DNA from: Pseudogracilibacillus sp037072025
GTDB taxonomy: Bacteria; Bacillota; Bacilli; Bacillales; Amphibacillaceae
DNA: 64,000 nucleotides
Direction of reading: 5' to 3'
Assembly: GCF_037072025.1 (NCBI RefSeq)
Contig: NZ_JAXHDD010000019.1
Coordinates: forward strand, 5,891 to 69,890
Shown: in pieces, positions 48,681-57,680 of the stretch
Numbering within the stretch: position 1 is the stretch's first letter
Layout of the letters: every line of letters begins with the position of its first letter
Notes under the pieces: model-generated
What the model was told of the DNA's origin: nothing
Databases searched by the model: none
What the model saw: the letters and a program-made list of their open reading frames with translations, nothing else
Position numbers and translations under genes: made by a program

Positions 48681-48712
48681 TTGGCATCACTCTTTTTCTT
48701 TGAAAATGTGAT

Positions 48713-49639
48713 TTAATTTAATTGTTCCAAAACTACTTCTGCAAGTGTTTTGATAAATAACGGGTCTGTATTTGGCATTTCCGGTCTATAGTAATTTGCA
48801 CCAACTTCATCACATACTACTTTACATTCATAGTCATTATCATAAAGAACTTCTAAATGATCAGAAACAAAACCTACTGGTGCATAAATAAATGCTTTAT
48901 ACCCTTTTTCGTTAAATAGATCTCGAGTTAAATCTTGTACATCTGGTCCGAGCCAAGGTTCAGGAGTATTTCCTTCACTTTGCCAACCAATTGCATAATT
49001 TGGCACACTTACCTTTTCAGCAATTAATTTTGCTGTTTTGGCGAGTTGTCCAGGGTAAGGATCTCCGCCTTCTAAAATTTTCTCAGGCAAGCTATGTGCT
49101 GAGATAATAAGTACCGAATTTTCTTGTTCTTCTTTTGGCATAGTCTCAAATGTTTTCTCAATTTCCCGAGTCCAGTATTGGATAAATCCAGGCTTGTCGT
49201 ACCAATCAACAGCAGAATAAATTTCTAAACCATGTTTTTCGGCCTCTTCTTTCGCTCTGCCATTATATGATTTAACACTGAATGTAGAATAGTGTGGGGC
49301 TAGAACAATGGAAGCAATTTTCTTGTGTCCATCTTTGGCAATTTGCTCTACTGTATCTTCAATAAATGGTTCTATATGCTTCAATCCGATATACATGTCA
49401 AAATCATACTCGTCTTGCATGGAATTTAATGTTTCCTCAATTCCTTTCGCTTGGTCTTCGGTAATTTTTGCAAGTGGAGAAATACCACCAATTGCTTGGT
49501 AACGTTCAGTTAAGTCCTGTAACGCCTCTTCCGATGGTTTTCTTCCGTGTCTGATATGTGTGTAATATCTTTCAATATCTTCCTCTTTATAAGGAGTTCC
49601 ATATGCCATAACTAGTAATGCCACTTTTTCTTTTCCCAA
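48713..49639 (-). CDS. hemH: Coproporphyrin ferrochelatase HemH (CpfC)
   Basis: A 308-residue ferrochelatase that inserts iron into coproporphyrin III. Family features include LLVMAYGTPYKEEDIERYYTHIRHGRKPS, LAPHYSTFSVKSYNGRA with the catalytic His, SAHSLPEKI, and WQSEGNTPEPWLGPDVQDLTRDL with the catalytic Glu later in VGFVSDHLEVLYDND. TTG at 49637-49639 with GAGGTG is preferred as start (MGKEKVALLVMAYG); a GTG three codons upstream abuts the ribosome site. It lies between hemE and hemY. Confidence 0.95.
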   Translation of the reverse strand: MGKEKVALLVMAYGTPYKEEDIERYYTHIRHGRKPSEEALQDLTERYQAIGGISPLAKITEDQAKGIEETLNSMQDEYDFDMYIGLKHIEPFIEDTVEQIAKDGHKKIASIVLAPHYSTFSVKSYNGRAKEEAEKHGLEIYSAVDWYDKPGFIQYWTREIEKTFETMPKEEQENSVLIISAHSLPEKILEGGDPYPGQLAKTAKLIAEKVSVPNYAIGWQSEGNTPEPWLGPDVQDLTRDLFNEKGYKAFIYAPVGFVSDHLEVLYDNDYECKVVCDEVGANYYRPEMPNTDPLFIKTLAEVVLEQLN

Positions 49640-49660
49640 AATATTCACCTCTTATCAAAA

Positions 49661-50695
49661 TTATCGCACAGAATATGTACGAACAAAATGCGCTAATTTT
49701 TTCAATGTTTCCTGGGTAATATCAGGTGTAACGCCATGTCCTAGGTTAAATACATGACGACCATCCTTCATACCTTCATCTAAAATTGCTTTCGTACGTG
49801 ATTCAACTGTATCCCAATCAGCAAGTAAAATAGCTGGATCAAGATTTCCTTGCAATACTTTTGTTACACCAATTTGACGTGCTTCTAAAATTGACGTTCT
49901 CCAGTCTAATCCAATCACATCTACAGGGAGATCATTCCACTCCTTAAGTAAATGTTTTGCCCCGATACCAAAGAGAATTAACGGCACATTTTCTTTTTTA
50001 AGTTCTGTGAAGATATGATCCATCGTTGGCTTAATAAACGTGCGATAGTCATCTGCATGTAAAGCACCGACCCAGGAATCGAAAATTTGTACTGCCCGAA
50101 CCCCTGCTTGAATTTGTGCACGTACATAAACGATGATCATTTCTGCTAACTTATTCATTAATGTAAACCAAATTTTCGGCTCACTATACATAAGTGCTTT
50201 TGTTTTTGCATAATTTTTTGATGGTCCACCTTCGATCATATAACTTGCCAGGGTAAAAGGTGCTCCACTAAATCCTATTAACGGTACAGTTAGTTGTTCT
50301 TCTGTTAATAATTTGATTGTTTCTAATACGTAATCAATATCTTGCTCTGGATTTAACTCACCTAGAGCTTCCACGTCCTCTATAGTTCTTATTGGGTTAT
50401 CAATAACTGGCCCAATTCCAGATTTTATTTCAACATCGATTCCCATTGCAGGAAGTGGAGTCATAATATCTTTATATAAAATAGCGGCATCTATACCATA
50501 TTGTTCAACTGGTAGTCTTGTCACATAAGCACAAAGCTCCGGTTGATGCGTAATTTCAAATAAGGAATATTTTTTCTTTATTTCCCGGTATTCTTTTTGA
50601 GATCTTCCAGCTTGACGCATAAACCATGCAGGTGTATGACTTGTGTTCTCACCATTATATGCGCGCAAAATTGTATCATTGAACTTCTCTGACAT
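49661..50695 (-). CDS. hemE: Uroporphyrinogen decarboxylase
   Basis: A 344-residue enzyme that decarboxylates uroporphyrinogen III to coproporphyrinogen III. The signature PAWFMRQAGRSQKEYREIKKKY is near residues 23-44, followed by LPVEQYGIDAAILYKDIMTPL, GFSGAPFTLASYMIEGGPSKNY, and VIGLDWRT, GNLDPAIL, FNLGHGVTPD toward the end. It is the first gene of hemEHY, with 22 bases to hemH. Confidence 0.97.
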   Translation of the reverse strand: MSEKFNDTILRAYNGENTSHTPAWFMRQAGRSQKEYREIKKKYSLFEITHQPELCAYVTRLPVEQYGIDAAILYKDIMTPLPAMGIDVEIKSGIGPVIDNPIRTIEDVEALGELNPEQDIDYVLETIKLLTEEQLTVPLIGFSGAPFTLASYMIEGGPSKNYAKTKALMYSEPKIWFTLMNKLAEMIIVYVRAQIQAGVRAVQIFDSWVGALHADDYRTFIKPTMDHIFTELKKENVPLILFGIGAKHLLKEWNDLPVDVIGLDWRTSILEARQIGVTKVLQGNLDPAILLADWDTVESRTKAILDEGMKDGRHVFNLGHGVTPDITQETLKKLAHFVRTYSVR

Positions 50696-50861
50696 CTGTT
50701 ATCATCCCTTTTCTTTTACCATCCAATGTACTAATAACAAACAGACTTCCCATTAACACTATAAATGTTTTCACTTAAACTGTATAGTGACAGGTTATGT
50801 TTGTCAAAAACTTGTCTAATATTCCGTGACAATTTCGACAAAAATGTTTGAGATGATAGTA

Positions 50862-53243
50862 TTAAAATGTTAATTTCACCATATTAGATCGTTCACCTTC
50901 GACTTGTGCAACTGGATCATATGGCACAACATAGTAGGTATTCGTTCTAAATATAGAAAAGTCTTCAACAATAAATTCATTCCCGCCACTTACTTCACCA
51001 ATTAATTCATCTCCGTCTTTCTTCTCTTCATAAATACGATAAACAATTCGCTCATCACCACTGTTTGTCCATTCCAATTTTCCTTTTAGTAATTTTAAGC
51101 CACCAAATATATAAGAGCTAGCCAAATCATTAATTTGCGGTAAATCGACCGGTTCTTCCAAAGCGACAACATTATCAGGTTTTGTAAATGTAGTAACAAC
51201 TGATTGCCTTTGGGCAAATTCGGATAAGATTTTTTTCGTTAATTCAGTTGGATACGAACTGCCACCGGTCAAATAATGATTTTCATCCGTGTTATCGTAC
51301 CCCATCCAAAGAGCTGTTACATATTCAGGTGTAAAACCTACAAACCAAGCGTCTTTTGATTCACCTTCTACCGTAGGGTGATCTGTTGTTCCTGTTTTTC
51401 CAGCTAACTCATACGGGTAGGAACCAGCTGTTCCTGTTCCACTTTCCACTACACCCATTAACATTTCAGTCATGTTCCATGCAACTTGCGATGAAAAAAT
51501 CTCCGTTGTTTTTGGTTGTGCTGATGCGATTACTTCCCCTTTTTGGTTGTAAATTTCAGAAATTGTATGTGCCTCAATCATTTCTCCACTATGCACAAAT
51601 GTACGATACCCTTGTACCATTTGAAGGGGAGTTAATCCTTCTGTTAACCCACCTAATGCTATACCAAGATCCTTATCCTCAATTTCCAAATTCATTTTCT
51701 TTAAATAAGACTTCGAGTAATCTATGCCGATCTCATTTAATAGCCATACAGAAGATGTGTTTTTTGAGTATTTCAGTGCGTTATAAAGAGAAACAGCTCC
51801 TTCATAATTGTCATTGTAATTTCGAATTTTTTTCCCGTCCCATTCCTTTAACTCATCCGGAAGTGTAGAGTATGGGTTGAATTCTTTCGTTTCTAATGCT
51901 GGAGCATATACTGCTAGTGGTTTCATCGTTGAACCTGGCTGCCTTTTTTCTCCATACACACGATTAAGATTACGCATTACATAATCTCTACCGCCAAGCG
52001 CAGCAACAATACTGCCATCCTCTTGATCCATCATTACAAACGCACCTTCGACAGTTTCCTTGTCATTTCCCGGGAAATAGCCATCCTGTTGGAATTGGTC
52101 GAATGCAATTTGCTGGGCATCCTCATTCATCGAGGTAATAATCCTGTAACGATTCATTTTTAGTTCTTCCATTGTAATTCCATAAAGTTCTTCTGCTTCT
52201 TTGATGACCATATCAACAATCGTATGATAAGCAGGATTTATTTTCCGTTGGGCAATATTTAATTGTAATTCTTTTTTTGCCGCTTCCTCCGCTTCTTTTT
52301 CTGATATATAACCTGCATCACTCATTGTTTCTAAGACAAGATTTCGTCTATTTAACGCCTTTTCTTCGTGATCAATTGGTGAATATCCATTTGGAGCTTT
52401 TACCATTCCTGCCAAAAGAGCAGCCTCTTCAAGGGTCAAATCACCTACTGATTTATAAAAATATTTATTGGCGGCAGCTTCAATTCCATATTGTCCTTGT
52501 CCAAAATAAACTGCATTTAAATACATTTCCAAAATTTCATCTTTCGTAAATTCTCTTTCTAAATATAATGCGATCATTACTTCTTTTGTTTTACGAAGCC
52601 ATGATTTATCATTCGTTAAATATAGATTTTTGGCTAATTGTTGCGTTATCGTACTTGCTCCTTCAACCTTACTTCTAGCAATTATATCACGATAAATCGC
52701 TCGTATAATTGATCTAAAATCAACTCCAGAATGGTTATAAAAACGCTTATCTTCTATCGCAACAAATGCATCTTTTACATGATCAGGAATTTCCTCCAGG
52801 TCAACCGGTAGTCTATATTCATCATATAAATACCAAATAATTTCCCCATCTTCTGTTTCTATTGTCGTAGGTGGAGAAATTGCCAGTTTATCTTCATCAG
52901 CGATTACTTTCCCCCCATATAAAATGGTCGTATAAGCAATTAATGCTAAAACAATTACCACACCAAGGGATAGTATTACATGCTTGACCGAAAGGCGGAA
53001 ACCTTTATTCTCATCTGTTGTCTTGCTTCTTTTTTGTCCTGTTCTTGTTTCGTCCGCTGTTTCATTCACGGCTTTTTCTCTACGAAATAATTTGTTTTTT
53101 GTTCTTACTAATAAATCTTTCGCCTTTTCTTTTACGATGTGAAACTGTTTATGTTCTCGAACGTTACGACGACTTATTTGCGATTTATTTTTATGTCGAT
53201 CCGATCTTCTTTTCGGTTTTGTCTCTCGTTCGTTTGAATTCAT
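50862..53243 (-). CDS. pbpF: Class A penicillin-binding protein, PbpF (PBP2C)-like
   Basis: A 793-residue bifunctional peptidoglycan synthase. A basic N-terminus and one membrane helix (about 88-110) precede the glycosyltransferase domain with EDKRFYNHSGVDFRSI (about 167-182) and GASTITQQLAKNLYL (about 197-211). The transpeptidase has the SxxK motif GSTMKPLAVYAP near 430, SKN (YSKNTSSVWLL) near 487 and KTGTT near 613. The last 90 residues resemble a fibronectin-type fold. In B. subtilis pbpF lies directly beside hemE, as here. It is expressed for sporulation there. Confidence 0.93.
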   Translation of the reverse strand: MNSNERETKPKRRSDRHKNKSQISRRNVREHKQFHIVKEKAKDLLVRTKNKLFRREKAVNETADETRTGQKRSKTTDENKGFRLSVKHVILSLGVVIVLALIAYTTILYGGKVIADEDKLAISPPTTIETEDGEIIWYLYDEYRLPVDLEEIPDHVKDAFVAIEDKRFYNHSGVDFRSIIRAIYRDIIARSKVEGASTITQQLAKNLYLTNDKSWLRKTKEVMIALYLEREFTKDEILEMYLNAVYFGQGQYGIEAAANKYFYKSVGDLTLEEAALLAGMVKAPNGYSPIDHEEKALNRRNLVLETMSDAGYISEKEAEEAAKKELQLNIAQRKINPAYHTIVDMVIKEAEELYGITMEELKMNRYRIITSMNEDAQQIAFDQFQQDGYFPGNDKETVEGAFVMMDQEDGSIVAALGGRDYVMRNLNRVYGEKRQPGSTMKPLAVYAPALETKEFNPYSTLPDELKEWDGKKIRNYNDNYEGAVSLYNALKYSKNTSSVWLLNEIGIDYSKSYLKKMNLEIEDKDLGIALGGLTEGLTPLQMVQGYRTFVHSGEMIEAHTISEIYNQKGEVIASAQPKTTEIFSSQVAWNMTEMLMGVVESGTGTAGSYPYELAGKTGTTDHPTVEGESKDAWFVGFTPEYVTALWMGYDNTDENHYLTGGSSYPTELTKKILSEFAQRQSVVTTFTKPDNVVALEEPVDLPQINDLASSYIFGGLKLLKGKLEWTNSGDERIVYRIYEEKKDGDELIGEVSGGNEFIVEDFSIFRTNTYYVVPYDPVAQVEGERSNMVKLTF

Positions 53244-53408
53244 TTAATCACCTCAAGTGACTGTGTAAAAAATAGTTACAAGTTATTATCTTTTTCTATT
53301 ATACGACATTTCTCGCAAGTGAGGTAATATTCACGACGAAAATTAGCGTAGAAACATTTGACTATCATACTTAAAAATAGGGTAATATAGAATCAAGGAG
53401 GGGGTTTT

Positions 53409-53909
53409 ATGTGGGCTTTTATGACAACTGGTACTACCCAGGTTCTAAAAAAAATTGCCGATTCTTATCCAAAAATTAACTTTTATTTTATGAAAAAAGC
53501 TGGAACAACGCTTGCTTATTATGAGAGCAAGCGAAAAAAAGGTGTATTTGTCTCAGGAAGATCTTTTGAAGTACAAACTAAATATGGCGATGTCAATAAA
53601 GAAGGTTTTGTTGTGATGGAAAATATACCTGTCATGGAAGATGGAGCTACTATATTTGAAGATCAAGTCAAAAAAAGGTTTCCATCAATTAATAATTCAA
53701 AGGGCCTAGTTGCCGCAAGATTATTAAAGCAAGAAAAACGAAATCATTATATTATTTTTACGCAATGGAAAACAGAACAACATTATTTAACTTGGCAAAA
53801 ATCAGATCTTTTTAAAGAAATAGACTTTGTCAATATGGCAAGACTACCGGCTTATTTTGCTGATCGACCTTTTACAGCTACTTATTTTATGATGAAAGAA
53901 GAAGAATAA
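53409..53909 (+). CDS. hmoB: Haem-degrading monooxygenase HmoB
   Basis: A 166-residue protein with a C-terminal antibiotic-biosynthesis-monooxygenase fold: GFVVMENIPVMEDGATIFEDQVKKRFPSI and HYIIFTQWKTEQHYLTWQKSDLFKE. It degrades haem and frees iron. The length is identical to B. subtilis HmoB (YhgC), which likewise sits by hemEHY and pbpF, placing haem synthesis and breakdown together. AGGAGGGGG precedes the ATG. Confidence 0.92.
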   Translation: MWAFMTTGTTQVLKKIADSYPKINFYFMKKAGTTLAYYESKRKKGVFVSGRSFEVQTKYGDVNKEGFVVMENIPVMEDGATIFEDQVKKRFPSINNSKGLVAARLLKQEKRNHYIIFTQWKTEQHYLTWQKSDLFKEIDFVNMARLPAYFADRPFTATYFMMKEEE

Positions 53910-54019
53910 TTCGTTTACCTGGCCATGGAATACACCTCAAAACATCTCCTTTTAAAAGTATGAAGAAATTAGATTTGGAAACTCTAATAATAACGAAAAC
54001 ATTATAAAGGATGATGTTC

Positions 54020-54469
54020 ATGCGGAGGATTACTGCTTTCATCATAAAATTTATTATGATGACATTCGTTTTATGGATAGTACTTGGTCTCTATTTTAAT
54101 GTATCTTTTGGGAGTATTTTAGTTGCAAGTATTATTTTGACAACTGTTACATTTTTAGTGGATATATACCTATTGCCGAGAATAGGCAATATAATGGCTG
54201 CAGTCGGTGATTTTGCTATTGTTTATTTTGGTTTATGGTTTATTGGAAGGTTTATATTGAACGAAGCATTTTCACTCATTTCTATCACAAACGCTGCTTT
54301 CATGTCTGCTCTATTAATTTTAATTGGAGAATTATTTTACCATAGGTATTTGCTCAATGTTGTTTTTGAGAATGTTCAAGATGATGATAAACACTATAAG
54401 CAAAAAGAAGATAAAATACTCCAAACTGAAGTTGCTAATGAATTTGACAAAACGGATAAGGATAAATAG
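54020..54469 (+). CDS. YndM family membrane protein (DUF2512)
   Basis: A 149-residue protein with four predicted helices (RRITAFIIKFIMMTFVLWIVLGLYF ... VDIYLLPRIGN ... AVGDFAIVYFGLWFIGRFIL ... ALLILIGELFYHRYLLNVVF) and a charged tail. The D(I/L)YLLPRIGN and GDF...YFGLW segments match DUF2512/YndM, a sporulation-associated family of unknown activity. The third in-frame ATG (54020) has the best spaced AAAGGA site. Confidence 0.85.
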   Translation: MRRITAFIIKFIMMTFVLWIVLGLYFNVSFGSILVASIILTTVTFLVDIYLLPRIGNIMAAVGDFAIVYFGLWFIGRFILNEAFSLISITNAAFMSALLILIGELFYHRYLLNVVFENVQDDDKHYKQKEDKILQTEVANEFDKTDKDK

Positions 54470-54510
54470 ATTTAAAAGTTTCGGGTAAAATTAAATTCAT
54501 TTTCATAATC

Positions 54511-54543
54511 AAAGCGAGCCCAACGTTACATGAGCTCGCTTTT
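54511..54543 (+). terminator. Terminator of the yndM-like gene
   Basis: AAAGCGAGC..GCTCGCTTTT stem; the repeat element at 54544 begins right after it. Confidence 0.7.
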
Positions 54544-54738
54544 AGAGGATGTTCAAAAAGTCCGGTAAAAATGACACTGCGAATTTCTTCGTTGGCTTGC
54601 TTTTCCGCTCCTTGAAAAAGGAAAGCACTTTTTCTGCGTGCCAGATCTTTGCTCATGTATTTAAATGCATACATCCGCTGACGGGAGCTGCGCCGCCTCG
54701 AACTTCTTGGTCCTTTTTATCCTCCTTTTTGAACACGC
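54544..54738 (+). repeat. Repeat family 1, best copy (MITE-like)
   Basis: An element of about 195 bases bounded by inverted copies of TGTTCAAAAAG (54550-54560 on +; the right one reads CTTTTTGAACA near 54726-54736). The interior includes TTTCTTCGTTGGCTTGCTTTT and ATGTATTTAAATGCATAC. A shorter relative is at 21805-21970 and end fragments occur at 21421 and 33908. No transposase is encoded. Confidence 0.75.
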
Positions 54739-54745
54739 ACTTTTA

Positions 54746-55228
54746 TTAATTTACAACATATTCTTCAAAAAATGCACGGAATGTTTCTTCAGGATTTTCT
54801 TGTGAACCAACTATTCGCCCTACTTCTTTTCCATTTTCATAATGAATAATTGTCGGTGTACCTTCTATTCCATAGTGATCCATCAAATCAAATTCATGTA
54901 AATTCATTTTCTTCAAATCAACGCCCATTTCTTCTGCTATCGGCACTACTATTGGGGTCGTTTGCTGGCAGTAAACACATGTCGGACTGTAATAATAAAC
55001 GGTAATATCTTCCCCATTTTCTAATTTATTATCTAAGTCTTCCGGTACTATAATATTTTGATATAAAGGATCATCTAGTTGATCAATCGTTTCTTGTTTT
55101 AGCGTATCTTTTCCGTATGGATTATCGGTATTTTCTAAGGCTTGATTATTTTTGTATTTATTTACAAAAAATAAAGCAACAAATAAAAGTATAATAACAC
55201 CAACGATAATAAACATTTTATTTTTCAT
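54746..55228 (-). CDS. Membrane-anchored thioredoxin-like protein (disulfide bond partner of BdbC)
   Basis: A 160-residue protein with an N-terminal membrane anchor (about 4-24) and a thioredoxin fold facing outside. The redox motif YYYSPTCVYCQQ (C-V-Y-C, about 80-83) is followed by the cis-proline loop EGTPTIIHY. It is encoded beside bdbC, whose product reoxidises such proteins in other Bacilli, so it probably introduces disulfides into exported proteins. BdbA- or BdbD-like in role; the exact subfamily is uncertain. A GGAGG site precedes the ATG. Confidence 0.85.
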   Translation of the reverse strand: MKNKMFIIVGVIILLFVALFFVNKYKNNQALENTDNPYGKDTLKQETIDQLDDPLYQNIIVPEDLDNKLENGEDITVYYYSPTCVYCQQTTPIVVPIAEEMGVDLKKMNLHEFDLMDHYGIEGTPTIIHYENGKEVGRIVGSQENPEETFRAFFEEYVVN

Positions 55229-55302
55229 TATATTTCCTCCAAATTAATCAGAACTGTATGATTATCTTAAATAATATCTTAATACATTTATAATTTTTCT
55301 AC

Positions 55303-55725
55303 TTATCTTTTTGTACGAAGAATCACAAGATGTAAGCTAAAAATAACAACAAATGCGACGCCAGCCAAAAATGGAATCGTAATAAATCCTAAATAATTTA
55401 CATATTGTAAGTTACAAGGAATGTCGCCGCAAAATCCGCCCGTACCTTGCAAAGCTGGTAACTTTTGTAATGCATAATGATATGCGGAAACACACATACC
55501 TATTCCACTTAAAATAAGTCCGGGCAGAGCAATTTGAGCGTCTTTTTTCAAAATTGCTACACCGTAAATAATTACGAGTGGATACATTAGAATACGTTGA
55601 TACCAACATAATTCACAAGGGATATAGCCCATTATTTCAGAATAAAATAAACTTCCACAAGTAGCTACTAGCGCTTGAGTCCAAATAATTAAAAAATAAT
55701 TCTCATGTTTTTTAGAAATATTCAT
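55303..55725 (-). CDS. bdbC: Disulfide oxidoreductase BdbC (DsbB family)
   Basis: A 140-residue protein with four membrane helices. Two cysteine pairs are present: PCELCWYQR at residues 36-44 (CxxC) and GGFCGDIPCN (about 97-106) in the second loop, as in DsbB/BdbC. It passes electrons from the thioredoxin-like partner to quinone. AAGGAG precedes the ATG. The partner gene starts 74 bases downstream on the same strand. Confidence 0.93.
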   Translation of the reverse strand: MNISKKHENYFLIIWTQALVATCGSLFYSEIMGYIPCELCWYQRILMYPLVIIYGVAILKKDAQIALPGLILSGIGMCVSAYHYALQKLPALQGTGGFCGDIPCNLQYVNYLGFITIPFLAGVAFVVIFSLHLVILRTKR

Positions 55726-55803
55726 TTGAAAACTCCTTAGTTTTTCAATGCTTCTATTAGTATACTAATATACTCCTCTAAGAACAATCAGAAAAACTTA
55801 AAC

Positions 55804-55836
55804 TAAAAAAAGCACAGGATGTATACTGTGCTTTTC
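55804..55836 (-). terminator. Terminator of dapA
   Basis: AAAAGCACAG and CTGTGCTTTT form a stem with further T on the minus-strand side. Confidence 0.88.
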
Positions 55837-55849
55837 TAGTCTTAGTCGA

Positions 55850-56734
55850 TTAGCTTGCGCGCGTAATTTGTAATTGCAATTGTCTTTTCAATTCTAGTAC
55901 TTGTTCATCATCTAATGGTAAAAGTGGCAACCGTACTTCTCCTACTTGAATGCCTTTCATACTTAATGCTGCTTTTAACGGTGTTGGACTTGGAGCAGAG
56001 AATAAAGCTTTAAACGTAGGTACTAATTCTCGATGAATCGCACCTGCTTCAGCCACATTTCCAGATTTAAATGCATGGATCATTTCTTGCATTTCGTTTC
56101 CGACAATATGAGCAGCAACCGAAACAATTCCAACGCCACCGATAGCTAGTACCGGTAATGTTAAACTATCATCACCACTGTATAATACAAAATCATCATC
56201 TGTTCGACCTATAATTTCAGCCATTGCATCTAAATCTCCACTAGCTTCTTTTACACAGACAATATTATCAATTTCAGATAAACGAACAATTGTATCCACA
56301 TCAATATTAACTGAAGTTCTCCCAGGAATATTATAAACCATAATCGGTAAACTTGTTGCTTCGGCAATTACTTTAAAATGCTGATATAACCCTTCTTGTG
56401 GAGGTTTATTATAATATGGTGCAACAAGCATAATCGCATCTACACCACAGTTTTCCGCTTCCTTCGTAAGTGCAATAGATTCTCTCGTATTATTTGATCC
56501 AGCTCCAGCAATGACTGGGATTCTACCATTTACTTCACGAACGACAAATCTAAACAATTCAATTTTCTCTTCCTTCGACAATGTTGGACTTTCACCAGTT
56601 GTCCCAGCGACAACGACCGATTCTGTCCCATTAGCAATTAAATGTTCAATTAAGTTTTTTGTTGCAGAATAATCAATTTCTCCTTGACGATCAAACGGAG
56701 TAACCATAGCAGTAACAACTTGACCAAAATTCAT
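55850..56734 (-). CDS. dapA: 4-hydroxy-tetrahydrodipicolinate synthase
   Basis: A 294-residue TIM-barrel aldolase for lysine, diaminopimelate and dipicolinate synthesis: it condenses pyruvate with aspartate semialdehyde. The substrate motif GTTGESPTL is near 43-51, YNIPGRTSVNID near 133-144 has the catalytic Tyr, and CVKEASGD near 158-165 the Schiff-base Lys. The start at 56732-56734 (MNFGQVV) has AAAGGG; the 11 extra upstream codons are not family-like. Expression is set by the lysine riboswitch upstream. Confidence 0.95.
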   Translation of the reverse strand: MNFGQVVTAMVTPFDRQGEIDYSATKNLIEHLIANGTESVVVAGTTGESPTLSKEEKIELFRFVVREVNGRIPVIAGAGSNNTRESIALTKEAENCGVDAIMLVAPYYNKPPQEGLYQHFKVIAEATSLPIMVYNIPGRTSVNIDVDTIVRLSEIDNIVCVKEASGDLDAMAEIIGRTDDDFVLYSGDDSLTLPVLAIGGVGIVSVAAHIVGNEMQEMIHAFKSGNVAEAGAIHRELVPTFKALFSAPSPTPLKAALSMKGIQVGEVRLPLLPLDDEQVLELKRQLQLQITRAS

Positions 56735-56793
56735 TTCTTCACACCCTTTTATGATTTTGATAAACATAAAGGCTATGCTTGAATACTGGACAC

Positions 56794-56827
56794 GAAAAAT
56801 GCAACAACGACGACCCGCTGTTGCATA
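56794..56827 (-). terminator. Attenuator terminator of the lysine riboswitch
   Basis: ATGCAACA and TGTTGCAT arms enclose CGGGTCGTCG, followed by TTTTTCG on the minus strand, between the aptamer and dapA. Confidence 0.85.
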
Positions 56828-56850
56828 GAAAGTAATCTTATTTACATTCC

Positions 56851-57025
56851 GTGCGTAGATAGCCCTCCATATAGTTTCCTATATGACAGTCCTGCACCTA
56901 TTCGATACAGACCCAGCTTTAAGATAATGAGTTTCTTAAAACTTCGGCAAATTCCCCTTTCAATAACCCTCTACAGAGCTCACTCTCCATCCGATTATTT
57001 ACTAATGGTTTTTGCGCCTCCATAC
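56851..57025 (-). promoter_or_regulatory. Lysine riboswitch (L-box)
   Basis: The minus strand carries the conserved L-box blocks: GGAGGCGCAAAAACCATTAG, GAGAGTGAGCTCTGTAGAGG, GAAAGGGGAATTTGCCGAAG, GCTGGGTCTGTATCG, GCAGGACTGTCATATAGG and GGAGGGCTATCT. Lysine binding favours the terminator and turns dapA off. Confidence 0.92.
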
Positions 57026-57123
57026 TCACTTAGAAAATTAGTGAATTTAGAAAAATAATATTTAATTAACTGTAATATAACAAATTAACATAGAGGATGC
57101 AAGAACTTAATTGAAAATATTAT

Positions 57124-57550
57124 GTAAGTGCAATCGCAAGTTTAATTGGTAAATGGGTGGGACTTATTCATAAAGAGCTTATCAACCGCAGCATTACTAC
57201 ATGATATTGGGAAATATATATTCCGGAAGAAATTTTAAATAAACCTGAAAAATTAACCGAACAGGAATATGCCATTATGAAAAATCATGCTATTTTCAAA
57301 TTATTAAAAATTATGTTGGAACGAATCACCGGCAAAAGCTTGTAGCCCTGCAACACTACAAATAACAAAGTTGTTTATTGGAAATATCATGACTAGCTTA
57401 ATCGGTAACACAGTCGTACTAACAAACGGAAGTAAAGGCAGAATACTTCTGATTTCCAAAAATGATCCCGTTCATCCCCTTGTTCAAGTTGGTGAAAATT
57501 ATATTGATCTAAGCAAAACATCTTCCATTTACATTAAACGAATAAATTAG
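57124..57550 (+). pseudogene. HD-GYP domain phosphodiesterase, decayed
   Basis: The + strand contains pieces of an HD-GYP c-di-GMP phosphodiesterase in different frames: SAIASLIGKWVGLIHKE, then LSTAALLHDIGKY with the HD pair, then IPEEILNKPEKLTEQEYAIMKNH. The C-terminal segment is MTSLIGNTVVLTNGSKGRILLISKNDPVHPLVQVGENYIDLSKTSSIYIKRIN. At least two frameshifts occur, and the segment with the HHERYDGSGYP core is deleted after MKNH. It is clearly non-functional. It lies between dapA and yhaA. Confidence 0.82.
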
Positions 57551-57680
57551 TAATATTATACCTTTCCAATTAGGAAGATTAGCTAATGTTAAAAATATAA
57601 AAGTTCTGTGAATATCGTTTTAATTAGAAAAAATGCTATACTAGAGGAGTAATATTTTCCACTAAAAAGGGGGCTTTTTT

